Numbered from the stretch's first letter, positions 1 through 7,016 are shown. The stretch is DNA of 61,863 bases from Ornithomonoglobus_A sp045612845 (GCA_045612845.1 JAZKZV010000007.1:1-61863); one strand, 5' to 3'. Program-made: numbers and translations. The notes: generated from the sequence alone by a model not told the origin.

Positions 1-1
1 A

Positions 2-325
2 GAAGGTGCAGCTGTTACAACAACAAAAGAAGATATAGCTAAAAAGCTTGAAGCAGAAGGTTATGTTGTAGAAAAAGTAGGCGATGCTTACACAGTAACA
101 GGCTTACCTACATCAATAACAGTTGCAGGAACAACAGCAAATGTTTACCTTGTAGAAGAAGCTGCAACAGCATATGTAGTAACATATGCAACAGACGGCT
201 CATTAGCAAGCGTTAGAATTGAAACACTTGTTGCAGGTGACAATTCATTCGACGCAACAGGCGTAAGCGCAATATTCGTATGGGATGCTAACAATGTAGC
301 ACTTTGCAACGCTTGGAGAAAGTAA
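2..325 (+). CDS. C-terminal fragment of a secreted/surface protein
   Basis: Open reading frame entering from the left edge and ending with TAA at 323-325; only about 107 codons are present, so the start and the main domains are outside the window. The visible part is Ala/Thr/Val-rich. Its end, with an IFVWDANN motif about 17 residues from the stop, matches the C-terminal module of three other exported proteins here (ends at 20429, 27264 and 39430), which carry LFLWDNLT, AFVWDNMT and LYIWDTDM at the same place. Codon use and composition are like those genes, so the truncated protein probably belongs to the same surface-protein set. Function unknown. A hairpin terminator follows directly. Confidence 0.75.
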   Translation, partial: EGAAVTTTKEDIAKKLEAEGYVVEKVGDAYTVTGLPTSITVAGTTANVYLVEEAATAYVVTYATDGSLASVRIETLVAGDNSFDATGVSAIFVWDANNVALCNAWRK

Positions 326-348
326 TTAAATAATTTTTCCAATCAAAG

Positions 349-375
349 AGGAGAGGTTTTAACCTCTCCTTTTTT
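349..375 (+). terminator. Rho-independent terminator
   Basis: Near-perfect inverted repeat AGGAGAGGTT / AACCTCTCCT (349-358 with 361-370) followed by a run of T. It ends the partial surface-protein gene. Confidence 0.9.
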
Positions 376-405
376 GCGTGGATATAATATAAAAGTAATT
401 TGTTC

Positions 406-434
406 TTGATTTTTTTAATATAAGGTGGTATAAT
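406..434 (+). promoter_or_regulatory. Sigma-A-type promoter of the structured RNA
   Basis: TTGATT at 406-411 and TATAAT at 429-434 with a 17-base spacer. The expected start point, about seven bases after the -10 box, is near 441, exactly where the long 5' stem of the downstream RNA candidate begins. Confidence 0.7.
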
Positions 435-440
435 AAAATC

Positions 441-664
441 ACCACATGTTACACTTTAATAATGAATTTCGGATATTTTTATTATATCCTTATTTTGTGT
501 TACCTTTTTGGGTATCATAAAACAAATTTGTGTTTTGTAAAAAACGCAGGCTTCAATATGATATTTGTTTTATGATATTCATATTTAGGGTGTAATGTGT
601 GGTAACATGAATTCTAAGCCGCGTTTTTATGCGTGGTACAGAATTCTCTTGCCACGCATTTTTT
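441..664 (+). ncRNA. Structured RNA candidate (leader or sRNA), unassigned
   Basis: No protein fits this stretch, but it is dense in long-range complementarity. P1 pairs 441-459 with 585-603 (19 pairs, 4 of them G-U). P2 pairs 471-476 with 484-489. P3 pairs 513-527 with 563-577 (15 perfect pairs). The loop of P3 (540-551) can pair with 618-628 in an 11-pair helix with one bulge, which would be a pseudoknot abutting the terminator hairpin at 629-659. An alternative helix, 498-504 with 601-607, competes with the base of P1. A promoter precedes it and a U-run ends it, giving a transcript of about 224 nt. I do not recognise it as a known RNA family. It could be a free RNA, a cis-regulatory leader of the small membrane protein that follows, or a fold-back repeat that happens to be transcribed. 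Confidence 0.55.
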
Positions 665-665
665 A
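629..665 (+). terminator. Rho-independent terminator of the RNA candidate
   Basis: ATGCGTGG (629-636) pairs with CCACGCAT (652-659), followed by six T. It lies 33 bases before the likely start of the small membrane protein gene, so it could act as an attenuator. Confidence 0.85.
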
Positions 666-697
666 ATGTGTGAGTATTAAAAAAGGGGAACTGTGTT

Positions 698-925
698 GTG
701 CTGTCAAAAAAATGGTTTGTATATGTATTAGCGTGTATTTTTTGTTTTTGTTTTGGTTATATAGTGTCTGTTTTTATACATGGTGGTTCTTATGTGCATT
801 TGGGTGCATCTCTGCTTTTGCTTTTGATAAGTGGGGTTTTTCTTCTGATTGGCATTCACAAGCTTGAAAAAGAAGAGGAAAAACAACAAAAACGGGAGGG
901 CATGGAAACCCTCCCCTACGATTGA
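698..925 (+). CDS. Small two-helix membrane protein
   Basis: 75 codons from a GTG start preceded by AAAAGGGG at 681-688. Two hydrophobic segments (about residues 6-26 and 33-51) are followed by a charged Lys/Glu-rich tail, so it should sit in the cytoplasmic membrane with the tail in the cytosol. No family recognised. The last nine codons are written by a copy of a dispersed palindromic repeat (893-919), so the original C-terminus has probably been replaced. A GTG at 670 opens a different, Cys-rich frame but lacks a ribosome binding site. The terminator just upstream suggests read-through control or an unseen promoter. Confidence 0.5.
   Translation: MLSKKWFVYVLACIFCFCFGYIVSVFIHGGSYVHLGASLLLLLISGVFLLIGIHKLEKEEEKQQKREGMETLPYD
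893..919 (-). repeat. Dispersed palindromic repeat, GGGAGGG type
   Basis: Reads GTAGGGGAGGG...GCCCTCCCG on the minus strand. The copies at 14032-14058 and 44724-44750 are the closest relatives in the window. This copy lies inside the 3' end of the small membrane protein gene. Confidence 0.75.
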
Positions 926-935
926 TTATAAAAAA

Positions 936-1271
936 CTAAACAAGCTTTTCTAATTGTTTTAAAAGTATGGGTAATTCTTCAAATACAACATCAGCAATTA
1001 TATTCCAATTGGTACCATCATAATCATGAACTAATCTATGTCTGAGACCAGATATCATAGACCAAGGGATTGTACTGTGAGTGGTTTTATATTCATCGGA
1101 CAAGGCATACACCTGTTCGCCAATATTATATAGAGGTGTAGTAACTAACCACTGTAAAGAATAATCACCAAGTAGTTTATCTTTTGTTATACTATTTTCA
1201 CTAATATGAGTTAAAAGTTTTTTTGCATATTCGCATATTTTTTGAACACGTTGTTTGTCAGAATATTTCAT
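936..1271 (-). CDS. hepT: HepT-like ribonuclease toxin
   Basis: 111 aa, all-helical, HepT/DUF86 family (HEPN-type RNase). The Rx4HxY signature is present as R77, H82 and Y84. In characterised MntA-HepT systems R and H form the RNA-cleaving site, and the tyrosine is the residue that MntA modifies with AMP to silence the toxin. The start codon overlaps the stop of the nucleotidyltransferase gene by four bases, so the two are translated as a unit. Length is normal. Target RNAs cannot be inferred. Confidence 0.88.
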   Translation of the reverse strand: MKYSDKQRVQKICEYAKKLLTHISENSITKDKLLGDYSLQWLVTTPLYNIGEQVYALSDEYKTTHSTIPWSMISGLRHRLVHDYDGTNWNIIADVVFEELPILLKQLEKLV

Positions 1272-1570
1272 GCTACATATAACCTCTCATTCATAATAGT
1301 CAAATAAAAATCACTATCGCTATTTATTTCGCTGATTTCAAACACATCAACTTGTCTTTTAAATGCTTTTCTCAAATCTTCAGCAAGAGCAAAAATATTA
1401 GTTAATTTGAAGTTATCCCCACCAAAAACCAAAAAGTCTAAATCGCTATTTTCATTTGCTTCTCCGCGGGCATAAGAACCAAACAAGTATATTGATTGTA
1501 CATTATACTTGTTTGCAATAGGCATTACTACATCTTTTATGTTTTCTATGGTATAAATAGTATTGGACAT
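1268..1570 (-). CDS. mntA: MntA-like nucleotidyltransferase antitoxin
   Basis: 100 aa, minimal nucleotidyltransferase. It carries the family signature GSx10DxD (G31, S32, D43, D45); the two aspartates bind the catalytic metal. Members of this family neutralise HepT by transferring AMP to its tyrosine. The ribosome binding site is GAAGGGAG, and a sigma-A promoter lies at 1606-1634. It is first in a two-gene operon with hepT. Such pairs act as stress or phage-defence modules; that role here is inference from the family. Confidence 0.88.
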   Translation of the reverse strand: MSNTIYTIENIKDVVMPIANKYNVQSIYLFGSYARGEANENSDLDFLVFGGDNFKLTNIFALAEDLRKAFKRQVDVFEISEINSDSDFYLTIMNERLYVA

Positions 1571-1605
1571 ATATACTTGCTCCCTTCAAATTTAGCTTTG
1601 TAATT

Positions 1606-1634
1606 ATTATATCAAAATATTGTTAAAAAATCAA
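1606..1634 (-). promoter_or_regulatory. Promoter of mntA-hepT
   Basis: On the minus strand TTGATT (1634-1629) and TATAAT (1611-1606) with a 17-base spacer. The start codon is about 36 bases downstream of the -10 box. Confidence 0.7.
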
Positions 1635-1655
1635 TACTTTTTAATTTACAACATC

Positions 1656-1705
1656 AAAAAAGTTAGACACATCATTGGTAAAAATCCCAAAATGATGTGT
1701 CCAAC
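1656..1705 (-). terminator. Terminator of the GGGtGRT operon
   Basis: A 15-base inverted repeat with one mismatch (1662-1676 with 1691-1705), followed on the minus strand by TTTTTT (1661-1656). Confidence 0.85.
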
Positions 1706-1767
1706 TAAAAAGTTCTATATTTTTAAATTTTAGAAATTTTCAAAAGTCCAAAAACCCTTGTAATTCC

Positions 1768-2769
1768 TTATTTATTCATTGCTTCTTCGATAGCAACTGC
1801 AACTGCAACAGTCATACCAACCATTGGGTTGTTACCCGCGCCGATAAGTCCCATCATTTCAACGTGAGCAGGAACTGATGAAGAGCCTGCAAACTGAGCA
1901 TCACTATGCATTCTTCCCATTGTATCTGTCATACCATAAGAAGCAGGACCTGCAGCCATGTTATCAGGGTGAAGTGTACGTCCTGTACCGCCGCCTGATG
2001 CAACTGAGAAGTACTTCTTACCTTGCTCGATACATTCTTTCTTATATGTACCTGCAACAGGGTGTTGGAATCTTGTTGGGTTAGTTGAGTTACCTGTAAT
2101 AGAAACGTCAACGCCCTCCATGTGCATGATAGCAACGCCTTCACGAACATCGTCTGCACCATAGCATCTTACCTTTGCTCTTTCTCCGTTTGAGTATGCA
2201 GTTTCTGATACAACTGCAACTTTACCTGTGTGGTAGTCAAACTGAGTTTGTACATATGTGAATCCGTTAATTCTTGAAATAATCTTTGCAGCGTCCTTAC
2301 CAAGACCGTTAAGAATAACTCTTAGTGGTTCTTTACGTGCCTTGTTAGCTGAACGTGCAAGACCGATTGCACCTTCTGCAGCAGCGAATGATTCGTGGCC
2401 TGCAAGGAATGCAAAACATTTTGTTTCTTCTCTTAAAAGCATAGCGCCAAGATTACCGTGGCCTATACCAACCTTTCTGTCGTCTGCAACAGAGCCGGGG
2501 ATACAGAATGACTGTAAGCCAAGACCTATCTTTTCTGCAGCGTCTGCAGCCTTTGTAACACCGTCTTTGATTGCGATTGCAGCACCTACAACGTATGCCC
2601 ATGCAGCATTTTCAAAACAGATTGGTTGTATGCCTTTTACTATATTATACGCGTCAACGCCCTTTTCATCACAGATAGCCTTAGCTTCTTCGATTGATGA
2701 AATACCGTGCTTATTAAGCTCAGCGTTGATTTGGTCTATTCTTCTTTCATAGCTTTCAAACAATGCCAT
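1768..2769 (-). CDS. GGGtGRT protein
   Basis: 333 aa. It belongs to the conserved GGGtGRT family, named for the motif seen here as SGGGTGRT about 70 residues before the C-terminus. The family is widespread in strict anaerobes and its biochemical role is not established. It sits 19 bases downstream of an iron-sulfur scaffold-like gene, the arrangement usual for this family, which suggests a part in metal or cluster handling (inference). The ribosome binding site AAAGGAGG precedes the ATG. The sequence is Ala/Gly-rich with no signal peptide, so the protein is cytosolic. Confidence 0.88.
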   Translation of the reverse strand: MALFESYERRIDQINAELNKHGISSIEEAKAICDEKGVDAYNIVKGIQPICFENAAWAYVVGAAIAIKDGVTKAADAAEKIGLGLQSFCIPGSVADDRKVGIGHGNLGAMLLREETKCFAFLAGHESFAAAEGAIGLARSANKARKEPLRVILNGLGKDAAKIISRINGFTYVQTQFDYHTGKVAVVSETAYSNGERAKVRCYGADDVREGVAIMHMEGVDVSITGNSTNPTRFQHPVAGTYKKECIEQGKKYFSVASGGGTGRTLHPDNMAAGPASYGMTDTMGRMHSDAQFAGSSSVPAHVEMMGLIGAGNNPMVGMTVAVAVAIEEAMNK

Positions 2770-2788
2770 TATCGTCTACCTCCTTTAA

Positions 2789-3481
2789 TTATTCGTTTCT
2801 TGGGTCGATAAGCTTAGCGGCATCATCAACTCTACCGTATTGACCGCTTGCTTTTGCCAATGCTTCGTTTGCGTCCATACCCTTTTTAATCATTTCCATC
2901 ATTTTGCCAAGGTGTACGAACTTGTAGCCGATTATCTGGTCATCATTATCAACTGCAATTTCTGTTATGTAACCCTCTGCAAGCTCAAGATATCTTGGGC
3001 CCTTTGCAAGTGTTGCATAAGTTGTACCAACTTGTGAACGAAGACCCTTACCCAAGTCCTCAAGACCTGCACCTACAGGAAGACCGTCCTCTGAGAATGC
3101 AGTCTGTGTTCTACCATAAGCAATCTGTAAGAATAACTCTCTCATAGCTGTATTTATAGCATCACAAACAAGGTCTGTATTTAATGCTTCTAAAAGAGTT
3201 TTTCCAATAAGGATTTCTGATGCCATAGCAGCTGAGTGAGTCATACCGCTGCAGCCAACAGTTTCAACAAGAGCTTCCTGAATAATACCCTCTTTTACGT
3301 TAAGAGTTAATTTACATGTACCTTGTTGAGGTGCACACCAGCCAATACCGTGTGTAAGACCCGAAATGTCTTTTACTTCTTTTACCTGTGTCCACTTTCC
3401 TTCTTGAGGAATTGGCGCAGGACCGTGATATGTACCCTTTGCTAAAGGACACATTTCTTCTACTTCACGTGAATATTTCAT
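2789..3481 (-). CDS. Iron-sulfur cluster assembly scaffold-like (NifU-N type) protein
   Basis: 230 aa from the ATG at 3481, which follows AAAGGAG; longer upstream starts lack a ribosome binding site. The middle carries a NifU/IscU-like core with cysteines in GWCAP, GTCKL and VGCSGMTHS, candidates for transient cluster binding. The family pairs with GGGtGRT proteins, as here. It is likely cytosolic, with a function related to Fe-S assembly or another cofactor; the exact substrate is unknown. It is first in a two-gene operon with promoter at 3529-3557 and terminator at 1656-1705. Confidence 0.82.
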   Translation of the reverse strand: MKYSREVEEMCPLAKGTYHGPAPIPQEGKWTQVKEVKDISGLTHGIGWCAPQQGTCKLTLNVKEGIIQEALVETVGCSGMTHSAAMASEILIGKTLLEALNTDLVCDAINTAMRELFLQIAYGRTQTAFSEDGLPVGAGLEDLGKGLRSQVGTTYATLAKGPRYLELAEGYITEIAVDNDDQIIGYKFVHLGKMMEMIKKGMDANEALAKASGQYGRVDDAAKLIDPRNE

Positions 3482-3502
3482 AATGATACTCCTTTCGTTA
3501 AG

Positions 3503-3557
3503 TGCGAAAATTCGCAATACTAATATATAGTATACCACAAAATTCTAATAAGTGCAA
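3503..3557 (-). promoter_or_regulatory. Promoter and 5' palindrome of the scaffold-GGGtGRT operon
   Basis: On the minus strand TTGCAC (3557-3552), 17 bases, TATACT (3534-3529). The transcript leader then carries the perfect palindrome TGCGAAAATTCGCA (3503-3516), which could be a repressor site or a short hairpin. Confidence 0.6.
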
Positions 3558-3626
3558 TGCTAAAAACTACAAAAATCACACTTTTTTTCACAATTTTTCA
3601 CTGCACTTTTTTGGGTTATAAATATG

Positions 3627-3655
3627 TTGACAATATTTTTTGTTTATGATAAAAT
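3627..3655 (+). promoter_or_regulatory. Promoter of the DnaD-domain gene
   Basis: TTGACA at 3627-3632, 17-base spacer, TAAAAT at 3650-3655. Confidence 0.6.
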
Positions 3656-3696
3656 AAAAATAGAAAAATATTACATAATCACACCCCCCGCGTATT

Positions 3697-3721
3697 GTAG
3701 GGCAGGGGCTTGCTCCTGCCG
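3697..3721 (+). repeat. Dispersed palindromic repeat, GGCAGGGGC type
   Basis: GTAGGGCAGGGGC TTG CTCCTGCCG, a self-complementary unit in the leader of the DnaD-domain gene. It matches 40778-40802 except for the G/C changes that preserve pairing. Confidence 0.7.
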
Positions 3722-3760
3722 CAGACAAAAGGGGTATTTTAATTGAAAGGACCCATAAAA

Positions 3761-4714
3761 ATGGCAAAATTTATATATAATAATCAGGCAATAAGTGTAC
3801 CATCTGATTTTATAAAGAATAAAATGAAAGACATAAACGGAGCGTTTGTAAAGGTGTATTTGTATGCACTCTACCTCGCAACAACCGCGAAGGAATGCGA
3901 TTTTGCATATATTGCCTCCGAGCTTGGTCTTTTGGAGAGTGAGGTCATTAAGGCATTTGAAGCGCTTGATGGCGTGGGTGCGCTTGTTTTTAATAATGAC
4001 GAAATTTCATTTTCCGTACAGGGACATTCTCTTGAATTTTCAGACGAAATGCCACAAACGCACAGTGAGGTTTCTGATATAAAACAAGCACTTGTGCAAA
4101 ACACTGCACTCTCGGAGCTTTGTCTGGTTGCTGAGGCAACATATGGAAAAACTCTTTCCGATAATGAGCTCCAAATCCTTTATTGGCTGCACGAGGAGCT
4201 TGGTCTTGGTGCAGAGGTAATACTTATGGTTATAGAATACTGCATATCTATTAACAAGAGCAATATGAAGTATGTAGAGCGGGTTGCAATAACCTGGAAG
4301 GAAAATGGCATCGACACAATAGAAAAGGCTAACGAATATATAAATTCTGAAATTGAGAAAAAAACGGTGTTCTATAATATAAGGAAAACTTTTGGCATTC
4401 TTAACAGACCGCTTACAGAGCTTGAGGAACAATATCTTGTTAAGTGGCACAACGAATGGAACATGAGCGAGGCTATGATTTTGCTTGCATATAACTATTG
4501 CATAATGCAGACAAATAAGCTTTCGTATCAGTATATGGATACAATAATAAAAAATTGGTTCGACAGTAAAATCATGACTGTTGAGGACGCAAAGGCACAA
4601 AACGAAACGTACAAAGATGGTAAATCACCAATGGTGTTTGAAGCAAAAAAAGAGCCTCTTAAAAACGATAACGGAGAATATGACGACCTTGCAGAACTGA
4701 CGCAAAACAGTTAA
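3761..4714 (+). CDS. DnaD-domain replication protein
   Basis: 317 aa from the ATG at 3761, placed after GAAAGGA; a TTG 18 bases upstream is less likely. It has an N-terminal winged-helix-like region (about 1-90) and two tandem C-terminal DnaD/DnaB_2-type helical domains (about 126-195 and 211-280). Each contains a W-x-x-E/N-x-N/W-like helix and the conserved pattern Y-x-x-x-I-x-x-W. DnaD/DnaB proteins of Firmicutes help load the replicative helicase at origins. The gene is followed by a cluster of DnaA-box-like sites, which supports a link to replication initiation. No dnaC-like helicase loader lies next to it. Confidence 0.78.
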   Translation: MAKFIYNNQAISVPSDFIKNKMKDINGAFVKVYLYALYLATTAKECDFAYIASELGLLESEVIKAFEALDGVGALVFNNDEISFSVQGHSLEFSDEMPQTHSEVSDIKQALVQNTALSELCLVAEATYGKTLSDNELQILYWLHEELGLGAEVILMVIEYCISINKSNMKYVERVAITWKENGIDTIEKANEYINSEIEKKTVFYNIRKTFGILNRPLTELEEQYLVKWHNEWNMSEAMILLAYNYCIMQTNKLSYQYMDTIIKNWFDSKIMTVEDAKAQNETYKDGKSPMVFEAKKEPLKNDNGEYDDLAELTQNS

Positions 4715-4725
4715 AAATGTACAAG

Positions 4726-5011
4726 TTATCAACCCTATGAAATAACACTTGTCCACGTCAAAAAGCAAGGTATTATGTGGGTTTTTAAAAAAGTTATCCA
4801 CTTTTTCCACGAATTTATCCACTATAGTGAAAAAGTTCTTGACACCCCAAAACACCGCATAAACACAAGGGTTTTTAGGTGTTGAGAAAAAATTGGAAAA
4901 GTTATCCACCCCTTTTGTAACAGAATTGTTGCAAAGTTGTTAGGAAACGACAAAAACCCCGATATTATGAGAAATTTGTAAAATTACGAGTTATCCACCC
5001 CCTGTTGATAA
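4726..5011 (+). other. Cluster of DnaA-box-like sites
   Basis: This 315-base intergenic stretch (4715-5029) contains no gene but repeated copies of the DnaA box TTATCCACA. There are four TTATCCAC cores at 4794, 4815, 4902 and 4991. Weaker matches are TTATCAACC at 4726, TTGTCCACG at 4749, TTTTCCACG at 4803, and TTATCAACA on the other strand at 5003-5011. All but the last point the same way. It could be part of an origin, a DnaA-titrating cluster, or a DnaA-controlled promoter for trmK. Confidence 0.65.
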
Positions 5012-5029
5012 CTCAGGAAAGGCACAAAA

Positions 5030-5698
5030 ATGATTACTCCAAGACTGCGGTGCATAGTAGATTGCACACGAGCAAAAACGGTTGCGGATATTGGCTGCGA
5101 CCACGCATATGTTCCCATTGCGTTAATTGATGAGGGACGCGCTCAAAATGTTATTGCCTGTGATATAAATAAAGGCCCTGTTATGATTGCAGAGGAAAAT
5201 ATAAAAAAACACAATAAGGAAGCATTTATTAAAACGCGGATAGGTAACGGTCTTTCGCCGATAGACGAGGGTGAGGCAGATACAATAATAATTGCTGGAA
5301 TGGGCGGAGAGCTTATTTGTTCTATTTTAAATAGTGATATAAAAAAAGCACAAGCCGCAACACTTATTTTGCAGCCTATGAACGACCAGGATGTTGTACG
5401 TGAATTTCTTATAAATAACGGATTTGAAATTATAAGCGAGGATATTGCCCTTGAGGGCTTTAAGGTTTACAACATAATTGTTGCAAAAAGCGGTGTTGGG
5501 AAAAGGTTTGAAAAGAGAATACACTATCATATTCCGCCATATTTAAAGGGACAAAAAAACTATAGTGCATTATATGACAAGAAAAAAAGAGAATTTACAA
5601 AGGTTATCAGTGGCATAGAAAAGGCACAAAACCCAGACATACAAAAATTAAACGAGTATAAAAGCTTGTTGGAGGAGTTAATAAATGAAGATAAATGA
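5030..5698 (+). CDS. trmK: tRNA (adenine(22)-N1)-methyltransferase
   Basis: 222 aa, TrmK/YqfN family. It methylates N1 of adenine 22 in tRNA using S-adenosylmethionine. The Rossmann SAM-binding motif VADIGCDHAYVPIAL is at about residues 18-32 and AGMGGELI at about 88-95; the C-terminal third is the helical tail typical of the family. Length is normal. The stop overlaps the start of the Nif3-family gene by 14 bases, the conserved trmK-nif3 arrangement of Firmicutes. A ribosome binding site (AGGAAAGG) precedes the ATG, just after the DnaA-box-like cluster. Confidence 0.92.
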   Translation: MITPRLRCIVDCTRAKTVADIGCDHAYVPIALIDEGRAQNVIACDINKGPVMIAEENIKKHNKEAFIKTRIGNGLSPIDEGEADTIIIAGMGGELICSILNSDIKKAQAATLILQPMNDQDVVREFLINNGFEIISEDIALEGFKVYNIIVAKSGVGKRFEKRIHYHIPPYLKGQKNYSALYDKKKREFTKVISGIEKAQNPDIQKLNEYKSLLEELINEDK

Positions 5699-6458
5699 TT
5701 TATTAAACAAAATTGAAGAATTTGCACCGCTATCCCTTGCATATGAGTGGGACAACTGCGGACTTATCTGCGGAAGTAAAGAGGACACAATAAGCGGTGT
5801 TTGTGTGTGTCTTGATATGTCTTTGGAGGTAATAAAAAAGGCGGTAGAAAATGGTTGTAACACAATTTTGTCGCATCATCCGTTTATCTTTGGAAAAATC
5901 AACAGAGTAGATACCAATACGTATTTTGGAAAAATGCTCAAAGAGGTTATAAAGAATGATATTAACGTTATAAGTATGCACACAAATATTGACAAGGCAA
6001 AAGATGGTATTAACCAAAGACTTGCAAACATATTAAAACTGCAAAACATAGAAGTTTTAGAAAAAGATACACGGTTTGAGAGTGCAGGTCTTGGAAGAAT
6101 GGGGACACTAAAAGAAGGCATGAGCCTTGCAGAGTTTTGCGGAGTTGTTGAAAAGAATCTGGGTACTCAGGTACGCGTTGTCGGAGATATGAATACACAG
6201 ATATCAAAGGTTGCGGTAGGCGGCGGAAGTTGTATTGAGCTTGCCGACCTTGCAATCATGAACGGTTGCGATGTATTTGTTACAGGGGACACAAAATATC
6301 ACAATGCAATGGATGCGCAAAGAGAGGGTATATGTATAATTGATGCAGGTCATTATGCAACCGAAATATGTGTTGTGGATATTTTTAAAGAAATATTAAA
6401 GGATTGCGAAGTTAAGGTTGTAGAAGAATTAAACAAAGAATTATTTGTCTGGAGGTGA
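5685..6458 (+). CDS. Nif3-like dinuclear metal-centre protein
   Basis: 257 aa, NIF3/YqfO family without the central insertion found in some Gram-positive members. Metal-ligand motifs are LSHHPF (about 63-68), MHTNID (about 103-108) and DAGHYATE (near residue 225). The family forms hexameric rings with two-metal sites; a GTP cyclohydrolase-like role has been suggested, but the true reaction is unsettled. It is cotranscribed with trmK and overlaps it by 14 bases. Confidence 0.9.
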   Translation: MKINDLLNKIEEFAPLSLAYEWDNCGLICGSKEDTISGVCVCLDMSLEVIKKAVENGCNTILSHHPFIFGKINRVDTNTYFGKMLKEVIKNDINVISMHTNIDKAKDGINQRLANILKLQNIEVLEKDTRFESAGLGRMGTLKEGMSLAEFCGVVEKNLGTQVRVVGDMNTQISKVAVGGGSCIELADLAIMNGCDVFVTGDTKYHNAMDAQREGICIIDAGHYATEICVVDIFKEILKDCEVKVVEELNKELFVWR

Positions 6459-6463
6459 TAAAA

Positions 6464-6616
6464 ATGAAACCACCAAAACAAAAAGTAGGCATAACACTGG
6501 ATGAGGATATAATAGAAAAAGCAAAAATTTTAGCGGAGGATTGCGACCGTTCGTTATCACAATATATAAATTTAGTTCTAAAAAATCACATAAAAGAAAC
6601 AGAGCAGAATAATTAA
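6464..6616 (+). CDS. Small ribbon-helix-helix DNA-binding protein
   Basis: 50 aa. Starts at ATG 6464, five bases after the nif3 stop, with a strong GGAGGTGAT site. It reads as a short beta strand (KVGITLD), then helix-turn-helix elements with RSLSQYINLVLKNHI, the CopG/Arc pattern. Probably a dimeric DNA-binding protein or the antidote-like half of a lost pair; no toxin gene lies next to it. It is the last gene of the trmK operon, ending in a terminator. Confidence 0.75.
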   Translation: MKPPKQKVGITLDEDIIEKAKILAEDCDRSLSQYINLVLKNHIKETEQNN

Positions 6617-6617
6617 A

Positions 6618-6657
6618 AACAGGGAAAATCCGATTTTTCGGATAACCCCTGTTTTTT
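6618..6657 (+). terminator. Rho-independent terminator of the trmK operon
   Basis: AACAGGG...CCCCTGTT with an inner CCGA/TCGG hairpin, then six T. Confidence 0.88.
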
Positions 6658-6694
6658 CATGTTAGCCGAGTTTTGTTTGTGCCATTTTTATAAA

Positions 6695-6731
6695 GAAAAA
6701 GAGAGTTATTGCTATATAACAACAACTCCCT
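6695..6731 (-). terminator. Terminator of the spore-protein gene
   Basis: On the minus strand GGGAGTT (6730-6724) pairs with AACTCTC (6707-6701), followed by TTTTT. Confidence 0.7.
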
Positions 6732-6752
6732 TTTTAATAAATAGATTAAAGG

Positions 6753-6944
6753 TTATCTGATTTTGTTTTCGTAATCTTCAATCATTTTTTTAACCATTTG
6801 ACCACCTATTGAGCCTGCTTGCTTAGATGTCAAATCGCCATTGTAACCTTGCTTTAGGTTTACGCCTACTTCGCTTGCAGCTTCCATCTTGAACTTTTCC
6901 ATTGCTGCTTTAGCTTCTGGTACAGAAATCTTGTTCTTACTCAT
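6753..6944 (-). CDS. Alpha/beta-type small acid-soluble spore protein
   Basis: 63 aa. It shows the family signatures EAASEVGV and GYNGDLTSKQAGSIGGQMVK, including the GPR protease site region. These proteins coat DNA in the dormant spore, protect it from UV, and are degraded at germination. Ribosome binding site TGAGGAGG. A sigma-G-like promoter is visible upstream. With spoIIP and sigF it shows a sporulating organism. Confidence 0.95.
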   Translation of the reverse strand: MSKNKISVPEAKAAMEKFKMEAASEVGVNLKQGYNGDLTSKQAGSIGGQMVKKMIEDYENKIR

Positions 6945-7016
6945 TGTTGTTTCCTCCTCAAAGAATTTAAATAAAAATTTATATAAATTGTGTCGAATTG
7001 TATCGACTACATTTTC

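Noticed and set aside
441..664. Known riboswitch or 6S RNA assignment
   Set aside because: Overall architecture is suggestive, but I could not match any conserved motif of a named family, so it is left unassigned.
2258..2752. 164-codon plus-strand frame opposite the GGGtGRT gene
   Set aside because: Ala/Pro/Ser-rich antisense reading of a conserved gene.
4040..4600. 186-codon minus-strand frame inside the DnaD-domain gene
   Set aside because: Antisense to a well-supported gene, Cys/Leu/Phe-rich composition of a shadow frame, no start signal.
4625..4909. Minus-strand frame of about 94 codons with repeated VDKFVEKVDNF-like segments
   Set aside because: It is the antisense reading of the DnaA-box-like cluster and the end of the DnaD gene; the periodicity comes from TTATCCAC sites. 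No ribosome binding site.
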